A stretch of DNA of 64,000 nt from CAZKGE01 sp964636405 (GTDB lineage Bacteria; Bacillota; Clostridia; Christensenellales; CAG-138). Shown piece by piece: positions 1 through 7,325 of the stretch (position 1 is the first letter of the stretch; each line of letters starts with the position of its first letter). The DNA lies in contig CAZWSI010000004.1 of NCBI GenBank assembly GCA_964636405.1, positions 1 to 64,000 of the forward strand. Direction: 5' to 3'. Below the pieces are notes generated by a model. It made no database searches, was not told where the DNA came from, and saw only the letters and a program-made list of their open reading frames with translations. A program made the translations under genes and the position numbers.

Positions 1-1567
1 GTACGATTCGGGCTCCATGCCCTTTGCCCAGTGGCACTATCCATTTGAAAACAAGGAGGCGTTCGAGCGCCGCTTCCCGGCGGACTTTATCTCGGAGGCC
101 ATCGATCAAACGCGCGGGTGGTTTTATACGCTGCTGGCGATTTCGACCTGCCTCTTTGACGACCCCGCGTTCCTCAACTGCATCGTGCTGGGGCATGTGC
201 AGGATATGGAGGGCCGCAAAATGAGCAAGCATATCGGCAACGTGGTCGATCCGTGGACCGTGCTCGACAAGCAGGGCGCGGACGCGGTGCGCTGGTATTT
301 CTATGTGACCTCCATGCCGTGGATGCCCAGGCGCTTTTCCGGCGAGGCGGTGTCCGAGGCGCAGCGCAAGTGCATCGGCACGATCTGGAACACCTATGCC
401 TTCTACGTGCTCTACGCGGAGCTGGACGCGTTTGATCCCACGGGCGTTGCGCTGGAGAGCTGCGCGCTCTCCGAAATGGACCGCTGGCTGCTTTCCCGGC
501 TCAACAGCCTGATTGCGGAGGTGGATGGGGATCTTGACGCGCTGCACATCACCGAAGCGGCCCGCGCCATCGCGGATTTTGCGGACGAGCTTTCCAATTG
601 GTATGTGCGGCGCTGCCGCGAACGCTATTGGGGCGGCGGCATGACGCCCGACAAGCAGGCCGCCTACCGCACCCTCTATGAAGCGCTCGAAAAGCTGAGC
701 CGCCTGCTCGCGCCCTTCCTGCCCTTTATGAGCGAGATGATCTATCAAAACATCGTCCGCTCCGTGGACAAGGCCGCGCCCGAGAGCGTGCATCTGTGCG
801 CGTATCCCGTTTCGGACGCGCGCTATATCAATCGGCCCCTCGAGGAGAGCATGGCGCGCGTGCTGGATATCGTAGTGCTCGGCCGCAGCGTGCGCGCGGG
901 CGCAAACCTTAAAACGCGCCAGCCGCTCGCGACGTTGTATGTGCAGGGCAAGCCGCTGGAGCCGGCGTATACGGACATCGTCCGCGACGAGCTGAACGTG
1001 AAGCAGGCCGCGTTTATTGACGACGCGTCGGCGTTTATCTCCTACCGCGTCAAGCCGCAGCTGAAAACCCTCGGGCCGCGCTGCGGGAAGCGCCTGCCGA
1101 AGCTGTCCGATTACCTTGCCCAGCCGGGCGTAGGCGACGCGATTGTGGCCGCGCACGCGGCGGGGCAAAGCTATGCCGCCGTGGTGGAGGGCGAGGAAAT
1201 TGCGCTTGCCCCCGAGGATGTGCTGGTTTCCGCCGAGCAGAAGGCGGGCTTTGTGTCCGGCTCCGACCGGGGCTTGACCGTGGTGCTCGATACGAACCTG
1301 ACTCCCGCGCTTATCGACGAGGGCATGGTGCGCGAGTTGACCTCCAAGGTGCAGACCATGCGCAAGGAGGCCGGCTTTGAGGTGAGCGACCACATCACGC
1401 TCCGCTATGAGGGCGCGCCGCGCATTGCGGATATTCTCGTGCGCTTTGGCGCCGGGCTTGCCCGCGACGTGCTGGCCGACGCGATTTTGCCCGAAGCGCC
1501 GCGCGGCTATGTGAAGGACTGGGATATCAACGGCGAAACCGTGACGCTGGGCGTGGAACGGGTTTAG
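1..1567 (+). CDS. ileS: Isoleucyl-tRNA synthetase, C-terminal part (runs off left edge)
   Basis: Charges tRNA-Ile with isoleucine in the cytoplasm. The reading frame is already open at base 2 and gives about 521 residues. The class I KMSKS loop is present as KMSKHIGN (bases about 218-241). It is followed by the helical anticodon-binding region with WYVRRCRERYW near base 600, and a tail containing RKEAGFEV near base 1365. I see no terminal CxxC zinc pair, and the tail resembles the eukaryote-like IleRS2 class rather than classical bacterial IleRS1; that subclass call is an inference. The N-terminal HIGH motif and editing domain lie outside the window. The DUF554 gene follows after 16 bases, probably co-transcribed. 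Confidence 0.93.
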   Translation, partial: YDSGSMPFAQWHYPFENKEAFERRFPADFISEAIDQTRGWFYTLLAISTCLFDDPAFLNCIVLGHVQDMEGRKMSKHIGNVVDPWTVLDKQGADAVRWYFYVTSMPWMPRRFSGEAVSEAQRKCIGTIWNTYAFYVLYAELDAFDPTGVALESCALSEMDRWLLSRLNSLIAEVDGDLDALHITEAARAIADFADELSNWYVRRCRERYWGGGMTPDKQAAYRTLYEALEKLSRLLAPFLPFMSEMIYQNIVRSVDKAAPESVHLCAYPVSDARYINRPLEESMARVLDIVVLGRSVRAGANLKTRQPLATLYVQGKPLEPAYTDIVRDELNVKQAAFIDDASAFISYRVKPQLKTLGPRCGKRLPKLSDYLAQPGVGDAIVAAHAAGQSYAAVVEGEEIALAPEDVLVSAEQKAGFVSGSDRGLTVVLDTNLTPALIDEGMVRELTSKVQTMRKEAGFEVSDHITLRYEGAPRIADILVRFGAGLARDVLADAILPEAPRGYVKDWDINGETVTLGVERV

Positions 1568-1583
1568 CGGGGGTGGACAAACG

Positions 1584-2273
1584 ATGAGTCTGCTGGGGAC
1601 GCTGGTGAACGCGGGCGCCATTCTCGCGGGCGGCGGAATGGGCCTGCTGGTGCGCAGGGGTCTGCCGCAAAGGCTTTCCGACGCGGTGATGGCCGGGCTG
1701 GGGCTTGTGGTGCTATATATCGGCATCGACGGCGCGCTGGAGGGCCAGAACGCGCTCATTGCGACGCTGTCCGTGGTCGTCGGCTGCATCGCCGGTACGC
1801 TGCTCGATCTCAACGGGCGGCTCGACCGCTTTGCGCACGCGCTCGAGCGCCGGATTACAAAAAACGCCGCGCAGGGCGCGACCTTCGGCGAGGGCTTTAC
1901 GACCGCGACGCTCCTGTTTTGCACCGGCGCGATGGCCGTCGTCGGCGCGCTCAACAGCGGCCTTACGGGCGATCACAGCCTGCTGTTTACCAAGAGCCTG
2001 CTCGACGGCATATCGGCGCTCGTGTTCGCCTCTACCCTCGGCGCTGGCGTGCTGCTCTCCGCCGTGGCCGTGCTGCTCTATCAAGGCGCGATCACGCTCC
2101 TTGCCGCCCTCCTTGCCCCGCTGCTTTCTGAAACCGTGATTGCCGAAATGAGCTGCGCGGGCTCCATCCTCATCATCGGCATCGGCCTCAATCTCCTCCG
2201 CGTGACCAAGCTCCCCATTATGAACTACACCCCCGCCGTGTTTTTGCCCATCGTCCTGTGCATGCTACTGTAG
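1584..2273 (+). CDS. DUF554 family integral membrane protein
   Basis: A 229-residue, very hydrophobic protein with about six or seven membrane segments spread over its whole length. It starts MSLLGTLVNAGAILAGG, typical of the DUF554 (YdfK/YqgA) family, and contains the family-like stretches TATLLFCTGAMAVVGAL (about 110-126) and LLDGISALVFASTLGAGV. The family has no established biochemical function; a transport role is often guessed. The ATG at 1584 is preceded by a GGGGGTGG-type ribosome binding site. The gene ends just before the first copy of the convergent-gene repeat element, which probably terminates this transcript. Confidence 0.88.
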   Translation: MSLLGTLVNAGAILAGGGMGLLVRRGLPQRLSDAVMAGLGLVVLYIGIDGALEGQNALIATLSVVVGCIAGTLLDLNGRLDRFAHALERRITKNAAQGATFGEGFTTATLLFCTGAMAVVGALNSGLTGDHSLLFTKSLLDGISALVFASTLGAGVLLSAVAVLLYQGAITLLAALLAPLLSETVIAEMSCAGSILIIGIGLNLLRVTKLPIMNYTPAVFLPIVLCMLL

Positions 2274-2276
2274 GAC

Positions 2277-2560
2277 GGCGAGGGAGGGGGAACGGGAACG
2301 GGAGAACGGTTTAGGGCTCTGCCCTAAATCCCGCTTAAGGGCGTTCCGCCCTTAAGAATCCCATCTTTGACCGCGTTTTGTGCGGGTGCTTTCGCTTTTT
2401 CCTGTGAAAACAACTTGGCCCGGCAAATCTTTGCCGGGCCGAGTCTTTGTCTATTCACTTTTTGGGCGATTCCATGGGATTCCAAAGGGGCGAAGCCCCT
2501 TTGGCGGGTTTTAGGGCGGAGCCCTAAACGTCCCCCCGTTCCCCGTCCCTCGCACCCGTC
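2277..2560. repeat. Convergent-gene structured repeat element, copy 1 (inverted relative to copies 2 and 3)
   Basis: This non-coding stretch between the 3' ends of the DUF554 gene (+) and carbamate kinase (-) is nearly all hairpins: 2311-2327 (TTAGGGC/GCCCTAA), 2334-2356 (CTTAAGGGCG/CGCCCTTAAG), 2417-2440 (GGCCCGGCAA/TTGCCGGGCC), 2482-2504 (CCAAAGGGGC/GCCCCTTTGG) and 2511-2527 (TTAGGGC/GCCCTAA). Outer GGGGGAACGG- and CGTTCCCCG-like ends bracket it. Related copies occur at 13552 and 56386 in the opposite orientation. I see no open frame that is likely to be real. The most likely role is bidirectional transcription termination. Confidence 0.85.
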
Positions 2561-2562
2561 CC

Positions 2563-3504
2563 TTACAGCGTAATGGTTGTGCCCGCGTTGCCTGCGAGCG
2601 CGTCGACGGCCTTTTCGAGGGAGGTAATAATCGCGCGGCGGCCGGGCTTGGACTTGGCAAAGAGGCACGCGGCCTGAATCTTGGGCAGCATGGAGCCGGG
2701 TGCGAAGTGGCCCGCGGCGGCGTAGCCCTCGGCCTCGGCGACGGTCACGGAGGAAAGCCGCTTTTCGTCGGGCTTGCCATAGTTGAGGCAAACCTGCTCC
2801 ACGGCGGTGAGAATAAGCAGCGCGCCGGCGTCGACATCCTCAGCAAGGCGCTCGGAGGCGAGATCCTTGTCGATGACGGCGGCGGTGCCGGAAAGCTCAC
2901 GCTTTGCGTCGCGCACGACGGGGATGCCGCCGCCGCCCACGGTAACGACGACAAAGCCGGCGTCGATGAGGCTCTGCACCGCGGGCAGCTCGACGATTTC
3001 AACGGGCATGGGCGAGGCGACCACGCGCCGCCAGCCGCGGCCCGCGTCCTCCTTGACCGAATAGCCCTTTTCGGCGGCGAGCGCTTTGGCATCGGCCTCG
3101 CTGTAAAAGGGGCCGATGGGCTTGGTGGGGTTTGCAAACGCCGGATCATGGGCGTCGACCACGACCTGCGTAACGAGCGTGACCACGCCCGTGCCGCTGC
3201 CGCGCGCGCGCAGCGCCTTGGCAAGACCCTGCTGAATGTGATAGCCGATCATGCCCTGGCTCATGGCGCCGCATACGTCGAAGGGCATGGCGGGGGTGAT
3301 GGCGACCGAGTTTTCGTTTTGCAGCACGATGCGGCCCACCTGCGGCCCGTTGCCGTGCGCGACGACGACCAGATAGCCCTTTTCGATGATGTCCGCAATG
3401 TAGGCGGCCGTCTTTTCCACGACCGCGAGCTGCGCTTCCGCCGTTGCGGGGCCTTTGCCCTCCTGCAAGGCGTTTCCGCCGAGTGCGATGACGATCTTTT
3501 CCAT
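2563..3504 (-). CDS. arcC: Carbamate kinase
   Basis: Converts carbamoyl phosphate and ADP to ATP and carbamate, the energy-yielding last step of arginine deiminase-type or purine/agmatine fermentation. The 313-residue length is normal. Visible family motifs are IVIALGGNAL (3-12), HGNGPQVGRI (about 50-59), PTKPIGPFY (about 126-134) and VVTVGGGGIPVV (about 186-197). The start ATG has an AAGGAG site upstream. No arginine deiminase or ornithine transcarbamylase lies nearby, so the source of carbamoyl phosphate is not shown here. It follows sigH on the same strand by 88 bases but has its own possible promoter. Confidence 0.95.
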   Translation of the reverse strand: MEKIVIALGGNALQEGKGPATAEAQLAVVEKTAAYIADIIEKGYLVVVAHGNGPQVGRIVLQNENSVAITPAMPFDVCGAMSQGMIGYHIQQGLAKALRARGSGTGVVTLVTQVVVDAHDPAFANPTKPIGPFYSEADAKALAAEKGYSVKEDAGRGWRRVVASPMPVEIVELPAVQSLIDAGFVVVTVGGGGIPVVRDAKRELSGTAAVIDKDLASERLAEDVDAGALLILTAVEQVCLNYGKPDEKRLSSVTVAEAEGYAAAGHFAPGSMLPKIQAACLFAKSKPGRRAIITSLEKAVDALAGNAGTTITL

Positions 3505-3556
3505 GTTCCGATGTTCTCCTTATGGTCTATATGTATGTTTTTGAGCCAATCATGAC

Positions 3557-3585
3557 AGGTTAGCATGCAAACGCACGCTTGTCAA
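3557..3585 (-). promoter_or_regulatory. Possible promoter of arcC
   Basis: On the minus strand a perfect TTGACA (3580-3585) stands 17 bases from TAACCT (3557-3562), about 50 bases before the arcC start. The -35 box is ideal but the -10 box is poor. Confidence 0.3.
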
Positions 3586-3592
3586 CGCCGCG

Positions 3593-4216
3593 TTACATGC
3601 GCCGCGCGCCGCGCAGCCGCTCCTCCAGCTTCTTCTTCACGCGCTGGATGGCGTTGTCCACGCACTTGACGGATCTGCCCAGCGTTTCGGCAATCTGCTG
3701 ATAGGAATAGCCCTGCAAATAGAGCTCCAGCGCGCCACGCTCCAGCCTCGTGAGAAGCTCCTCTATGCTTTTTGCGACCTGATCGTAGTTTTCGCGGCCG
3801 ATGAGCGCCTCCTCGGGATCGCTCACGCGCACGCTCTCGAGCACCTCGATGAGCGTGCGGTCGGACTCCGCGCCCTCGTATACTGTGCGGTTGAGGGAAA
3901 CATAGCTGTTGAGCGGGCTGTGCTTTTTGCGCGTCGCGCTCTTGATGGCGGTAATGATCTGCCTTGTTATGCACAGCTCGGCGAAGGCGTGGAAGCTCGT
4001 CTGCTTATCGAAATCGAAATCGCACACGGCCTTATACAGCCCGATCATGCCCTCCTGAATGATATCCTCCCGATCCGCGCCCACGAGAAAATACGTCCGG
4101 GCCTTGCTGCGCACGAGCTGCTTATAATTGCCGTAAAGCTGCTGCTCGGCCCGTTCGTCGTTTGTGCGGATCAGGCGGATGAGTTCGTCGTCGCTGAGAG
4201 CGGCGTAATCAATCAT
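3593..4216 (-). CDS. sigH: RNA polymerase sigma factor, SigH type
   Basis: A sigma-70 family factor of 207 residues that directs RNA polymerase to stationary-phase and early-sporulation promoters in Firmicutes. Region 2 is unmistakable: GADREDIIQEGMIGLYKAV followed by FHAFAELCITRQIITAIKSA. The region 4.2 helix-turn-helix contains YQQIAETLGRSVKCVDNAIQRVKKKL near the C-terminus. The start chosen is MIDYAALSDDEL at 4216; a longer open frame reaches 4330 but lies inside rlmB. The start overlaps the rlmB stop by 8 bases, implying translational coupling. The order mrnC-rlmB-sigH is the usual Clostridia arrangement. Confidence 0.93.
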   Translation of the reverse strand: MIDYAALSDDELIRLIRTNDERAEQQLYGNYKQLVRSKARTYFLVGADREDIIQEGMIGLYKAVCDFDFDKQTSFHAFAELCITRQIITAIKSATRKKHSPLNSYVSLNRTVYEGAESDRTLIEVLESVRVSDPEEALIGRENYDQVAKSIEELLTRLERGALELYLQGYSYQQIAETLGRSVKCVDNAIQRVKKKLEERLRGARRM

Positions 4217-5585
4217 GCAGCGCGTCCTGCCTCCGTTTTTCAAACATGAGCACGGCCGCCGCGACCGACGCGTTGAGCGAGCCAACGTGTCCGCTGATGG
4301 GAATGGACACGAGGAAATCGCAGCTTTCACGCGTAAGCGCGGAGAGCCCGTCGCCCTCGCCGCCGATGACGAGCGCGAGCGCGCCGTTCAGGCCCTGCTT
4401 GTCCATGGGCGCGCCGTTCATATCGGCCCCGGCGATCCAGAGCTTTTCGCGTTTCAGCTGGGTAATGCAGGCGGCAAGGTTGGTTACGCGCGCGATGGGC
4501 ACATGCTCGACCGCCCCGGCCGAGGCCTTGACCGCCGCCGCCGTTATGCCCGCCGAGCGGCGTTTTCCGATGATCACGCCGTGCGCGCCCGCGCAGTCCG
4601 CGCTGCGGATGATGGAGCCGAGGTTGTGCGGGTCCTGTACGCCGTCGCACACGATCACGAAGGGTTCCTCGCCCTTTTGGCGCGCAGCGGCCAGGATATC
4701 GGAAACCTCGCAATAGGAAACGCCCGCCGCGTACGCGACGACGCCCTGGTGGTTGGCTGTTTTGCCGCCGTGGCCGAAGGGCATGCAGAGCTCGTCGAGC
4801 TTATGCCTGTCCGCCTCGCGGATGGGTACGCCCGCGTCGCGCGCCATGCCGAGGATCTCCTTGAGCGACCCGTCCGGCTCGGGCACGGCCAGAATGCGAT
4901 CGATGCTGCGGCCCGCCTTCACGGCCTCGCGCACGGCGTTGCGGCCCATGATGAGGAAGGGCAGTTCATCCTCGCCGCCCTGCTGGGCGGACGCGCCTTC
5001 CGCCGCCTCGTCCTGCGTGCGGCGGTCGGCATATGGCTTCTTGTCGCCATACGGCTTCCTGTCGCCATAGGGCTTGTCGCCATACGGCTTCCTGTCGCCA
5101 TAGGGCTTTTTGTCCCCATAGGGCTTGTCGCCGTAGGGCTTCCTGTCGCCATACGGCTTGTCACCATAGGGTTTCTTGTCGCCGTAGGGCTTGTCGCCAT
5201 ACGGCTTTTTGTCCCCATAGGGCTTGTCGCCATACGGCTTTTTGTCCCCATAGGGCTTGTCGCCATAGGGCTTCCTGTCGCCATAGGGTTTGTCACCATA
5301 GGGCTTCTTGTCGCCATAGGGCTTGTCACCATAGGGCTTCCTGTCGCCGTAGGGCTTGTCCCCATAGGGCTTCTTGTCGCCATAGGGCTTGTCCCCATAG
5401 GGCTTCCTGTCGCCATAGGGCTTGTCCCCATAGGGCTTCCTGTCGCCATAGGGCTTGTCACCATACGGCTTCTTGTCCCCATAGGGCTTCCTGTCGCCGT
5501 AGGGCTTTTTATCGCCGTAGGGCTTGCCGCCCCCGCGCTTGCCCGTGCCGCCAAAGCTGCCCGGGCCTTTTCCGTTTTCAGACAT
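4209..5585 (-). CDS. rlmB: 23S rRNA 2'-O-ribose methyltransferase (RlmB/TrmH family) with a KPYGD-repeat N-terminal tail
   Basis: A SPOUT-fold enzyme that 2'-O-methylates a guanosine of 23S rRNA using SAM. The 458 residues fall into two parts. Residues 1-188 are a short glycine-rich leader plus about 29 tandem KPYGD units separated by K or R. Residues about 205-458 are an ordinary RlmB: substrate-binding domain, then NLGSIIRSADCAGAHGVI (motif 1), IGGEGDGL (motif 2) and HVGSLNASVAAAVLMFE (motif 3, the SAM knot). The usual length is about 250 residues, so the tail nearly doubles it. The tail is highly basic and tyrosine-rich, suggesting RNA binding or phase behaviour (inference). It overlaps mrnC upstream and sigH downstream. 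Confidence 0.92.
   Translation of the reverse strand: MSENGKGPGSFGGTGKRGGGKPYGDKKPYGDRKPYGDKKPYGDKPYGDRKPYGDKPYGDRKPYGDKPYGDKKPYGDKPYGDRKPYGDKPYGDKKPYGDKPYGDRKPYGDKPYGDKKPYGDKPYGDKKPYGDKPYGDKKPYGDKPYGDRKPYGDKPYGDKKPYGDRKPYGDKPYGDRKPYGDKKPYADRRTQDEAAEGASAQQGGEDELPFLIMGRNAVREAVKAGRSIDRILAVPEPDGSLKEILGMARDAGVPIREADRHKLDELCMPFGHGGKTANHQGVVAYAAGVSYCEVSDILAAARQKGEEPFVIVCDGVQDPHNLGSIIRSADCAGAHGVIIGKRRSAGITAAAVKASAGAVEHVPIARVTNLAACITQLKREKLWIAGADMNGAPMDKQGLNGALALVIGGEGDGLSALTRESCDFLVSIPISGHVGSLNASVAAAVLMFEKRRQDALHD
5022..5525 (-). repeat. KPYGD-coding minisatellite inside rlmB
   Basis: About 504 bases of tandem 15- and 18-base units encoding KPYGD, KPYGDK or KPYGDR. I count about 29 PYGD units and a last degenerate PYAD. 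Five- and six-residue units alternate in much of the array, giving a higher-order period of 33 bases (11 residues). The array stays in frame and third-position changes are scattered through the units, so it is expressed and not newly made. The unit length suits slipped-strand variation in copy number. Confidence 0.95.
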
Positions 5586-6006
5586 GTTCTTCTCCCGTCA
5601 TTGCAATTTGCATCAATTCGCCGATGCGCGCGTCGCTGCCCGATAGATACAGATAGCCCATCAGCGCCTCAAGGCCCGTCGCCGCATGGTAATCCGCCAC
5701 GCTCGCGTTCTTGGGCATGGTGCCCGCGTGCGCGTTGCGGCCGCGCTTGTATACCGCAAGCTCCTCGGCGTTCAGCAGCGGCACAAGCCCCGCCGCAGCC
5801 GCCGCCTGCCCCGCCGCGCACACATGCTTTGCCGCGGCCAGATGCAACGCGTGCGGCGTCCCCTCCGTGCCGCTTACAAGGAAGCTGCGCACGCAAAGAT
5901 CATACACCGTGTCGCCGACATAAGCCAGCGTCAACGGCGCAAGCTGCTTTGGATCCCGGCGCGGCGCATCGGGGAAGGCCGCGCGGATCGTTTCTATGAT
6001 GGTCAT
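5578..6006 (-). CDS. mrnC: Mini-ribonuclease III
   Basis: A dsRNA-binding-domain-free RNase III relative that matures 23S rRNA precursor ends in Firmicutes. The protein is 142 residues, the usual size. It shows LTLAYVGDTVYDLCVRSFLV, the family form of the catalytic acidic signature, then FKxGRN-like YKRGRNAHAGTMPKNAS and ATGLEALMGYLYLSG near the C-terminus, which supplies the second catalytic acidic motif. The start is taken at MTIIETIRAAF (6006); the longer open frame upstream is non-coding in character. The stop overlaps the rlmB start. This gene neighbourhood (mrnC-rlmB-sigH) supports the call. Confidence 0.93.
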   Translation of the reverse strand: MTIIETIRAAFPDAPRRDPKQLAPLTLAYVGDTVYDLCVRSFLVSGTEGTPHALHLAAAKHVCAAGQAAAAAGLVPLLNAEELAVYKRGRNAHAGTMPKNASVADYHAATGLEALMGYLYLSGSDARIGELMQIAMTGEEHV

Positions 6007-6049
6007 TCTCCTATTGTATACGTCGCGCGGCCGGTAAGCAAGCGCGGAA

Positions 6050-6823
6050 TTACGGATTTGCGGCCCCCGGGGGCAAATTTGTACGCACGAAATAGGAAGC
6101 GATTCCCTCCACAACGGCCTCCGCCAGCGCGAGCCGGTATTCGGGCTCCTGCAAGCGCCGTTCGTCCTCCGAGTTGGTCAAAAAGCCGCATTCCACCAGC
6201 ACCGCCGGGCACGCGCACGCCCGGATGACAAAGTAATCCCCCGGGTTGGCAAGCCGCCGCTCGCGCTGCGTCGCATCGGTGAGGCAGTCGATCACCCTTT
6301 GCGCCAGCTTTTGCCCCTCCGCCGAGCCGAGCATATAGTAGGCCATGGGGCCCGATATGCTTCGGTCCGTAAAGCTGTTCATGTGGATGCTCACCACAAG
6401 GTCGATTCCGCTTTGACCGATGAGCTCCTTCCTGCGGCGAATGTCCGCCTGCTTGGTATCCGCGAGCGCCTCCCCGTCCGTGCGGGTCATCACCACGGTG
6501 CAGCCCTTCTCCGTCAGGCCGTCGCGCACAAGCTCCGCCACCGCCAGATTGAGCGTCGCCTCCACCACGCCCGTGTCCGTACCGACCGCGCCGCCGTCCA
6601 TCCCGCCGTGGCCCGCGTCCACCAGTACGGTGGGCGCGCCGCTTGCGCCCGCCGGCTCCGGCGCGGAGGGGGCCTCGGTGCGCGCGTCGGACGCCGCCTC
6701 CAGCGCCCCGTCGCGCATTTCCAGTGCTTCCGCCGCGCCCAGCAGCGCGACGGCCAGCGCCGCCGTTACAAAAAGAACACAAAACCAGTCCGCCCACTCT
6801 CGCATGCATGGCGCCCTCCGCAA
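6050..6823 (-). CDS. N-acetylmuramoyl-L-alanine amidase, CwlD-like
   Basis: Cleaves the amide bond between MurNAc and the stem peptide of peptidoglycan; CwlD-type enzymes act in the spore cortex. The protein is 257 residues, with an N-terminal hydrophobic signal/anchor (about 12-31), a low-complexity Ala/Pro/Glu linker, and an Amidase_3 domain from about 63. The zinc ligands are the His of DAGHGG, the Glu of GVVEATLN and the His of SIHMNSF. The catalytic Glu is in VECGFLTNSEDE. A second start, MREWADW at 6805, is equally possible. It lies 43 bases upstream of mrnC on the same strand. Confidence 0.9.
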   Translation of the reverse strand: MRRAPCMREWADWFCVLFVTAALAVALLGAAEALEMRDGALEAASDARTEAPSAPEPAGASGAPTVLVDAGHGGMDGGAVGTDTGVVEATLNLAVAELVRDGLTEKGCTVVMTRTDGEALADTKQADIRRRKELIGQSGIDLVVSIHMNSFTDRSISGPMAYYMLGSAEGQKLAQRVIDCLTDATQRERRLANPGDYFVIRACACPAVLVECGFLTNSEDERRLQEPEYRLALAEAVVEGIASYFVRTNLPPGAANP

Positions 6824-6908
6824 AGAACTGGCCGAAACCGGCCTGTTATCATGCTTATTTCCCCACCTGCATACTTATTCCGCATGTTTTTGGTGCATAT
6901 TCAAGAAT

Positions 6909-6938
6909 CTATCCGCACTATCCACAAAGTTATCCACA
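6909..6938 (+). other. Cluster of three DnaA-box-like nonamers
   Basis: CTATCCGCA (6909-6917), CTATCCACA (6918-6926) and TTATCCACA (6930-6938) lie in the same orientation. The last is a perfect consensus DnaA box and the middle one has a single change. The flanking DNA is AT-rich for this genome. The neighbouring genes are not those of a typical replication origin, so titration or regulation by DnaA is the more modest reading. Confidence 0.4.
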
Positions 6939-7146
6939 GTCCCATCCCAAATACAGGGCTTTTTTTTCCACTTTTCCACCGCCGCCCCTATCCTGCATAT
7001 TCGATTCAAGACGTGCATTTCTTCCATTTTACGCATGAAGCCCCGCGCTTCTCTATTCAATTGTAACAAAAATGCGACGCGCAAACAGCCCGCGCGCGGC
7101 GTGAAAACAGCGCGTCCGGCTTCACTTTTCTCCTTCCCTTTCCGAG

Positions 7147-7173
7147 AAAGGAAACGTATAATAGATGCAGAAT
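7147..7173 (+). promoter_or_regulatory. Possible SigH-type promoter before the aldehyde oxidoreductase gene
   Basis: AAAGGAAAC (7147-7155), 11 bases, then GCAGAAT (7167-7173) fits the SigH pattern RNAGGAWWW-N11/12-RNNGAAT at all but one fixed position. A TATAAT (7157-7162) in between has no good -35 partner. A SigH gene is present in this window. Confidence 0.3.
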
Positions 7174-7325
7174 AAGGCACGGCCGTCACGCGCAAAACGC
7201 CCCCGCTGCCGCACGCTTTCCAAGCCGCGCCGATTTTTACCGCGCGCATGCGCATACTGTTCAGGTCGAGACGGCTGCCGCCCGTCCGGCGGCTAAAAAA
7301 TGATTTGTGAAAAGGAGCTGGAAGC

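Larger units (their letters stand above)
6824..7325. other. 502-base divergent intergenic region
   Basis: No convincing gene. The amidase side (6840-7070) is much more AT-rich than the surroundings and holds a cluster of DnaA-box-like nonamers. The other half leads to the aldehyde oxidoreductase gene, with a possible SigH-type promoter at 7147-7173 and an AAGGAG ribosome binding site just before the ATG at 7326. Confidence 0.6.

Noticed and set aside
2277..2560. Insertion sequence or classical MITE
   Set aside because: I could not see target-site duplications or a transposase-like frame, and all three copies lie at convergent gene ends with covarying stems; a structured terminator-like element is the simpler reading.
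5022..5525. Possible CRISPR-like array because of short regular repeats
   Set aside because: There are no unique spacers; the units are contiguous 15- and 18-base codon repeats in a conserved reading frame.
4215..5999. Plus-strand open frame of 594 codons with a repeating VAIGLP-like pattern
   Set aside because: It is the antisense of the KPYGD repeat and of rlmB/mrnC. The minus-strand genes have full family motifs, and the plus frame has no ribosome binding site or known domain.
6824..7325. Chromosomal replication origin
   Set aside because: There are DnaA-like boxes, but no dnaA, dnaN, gyrB or rpmH neighbours and only three boxes in one orientation.
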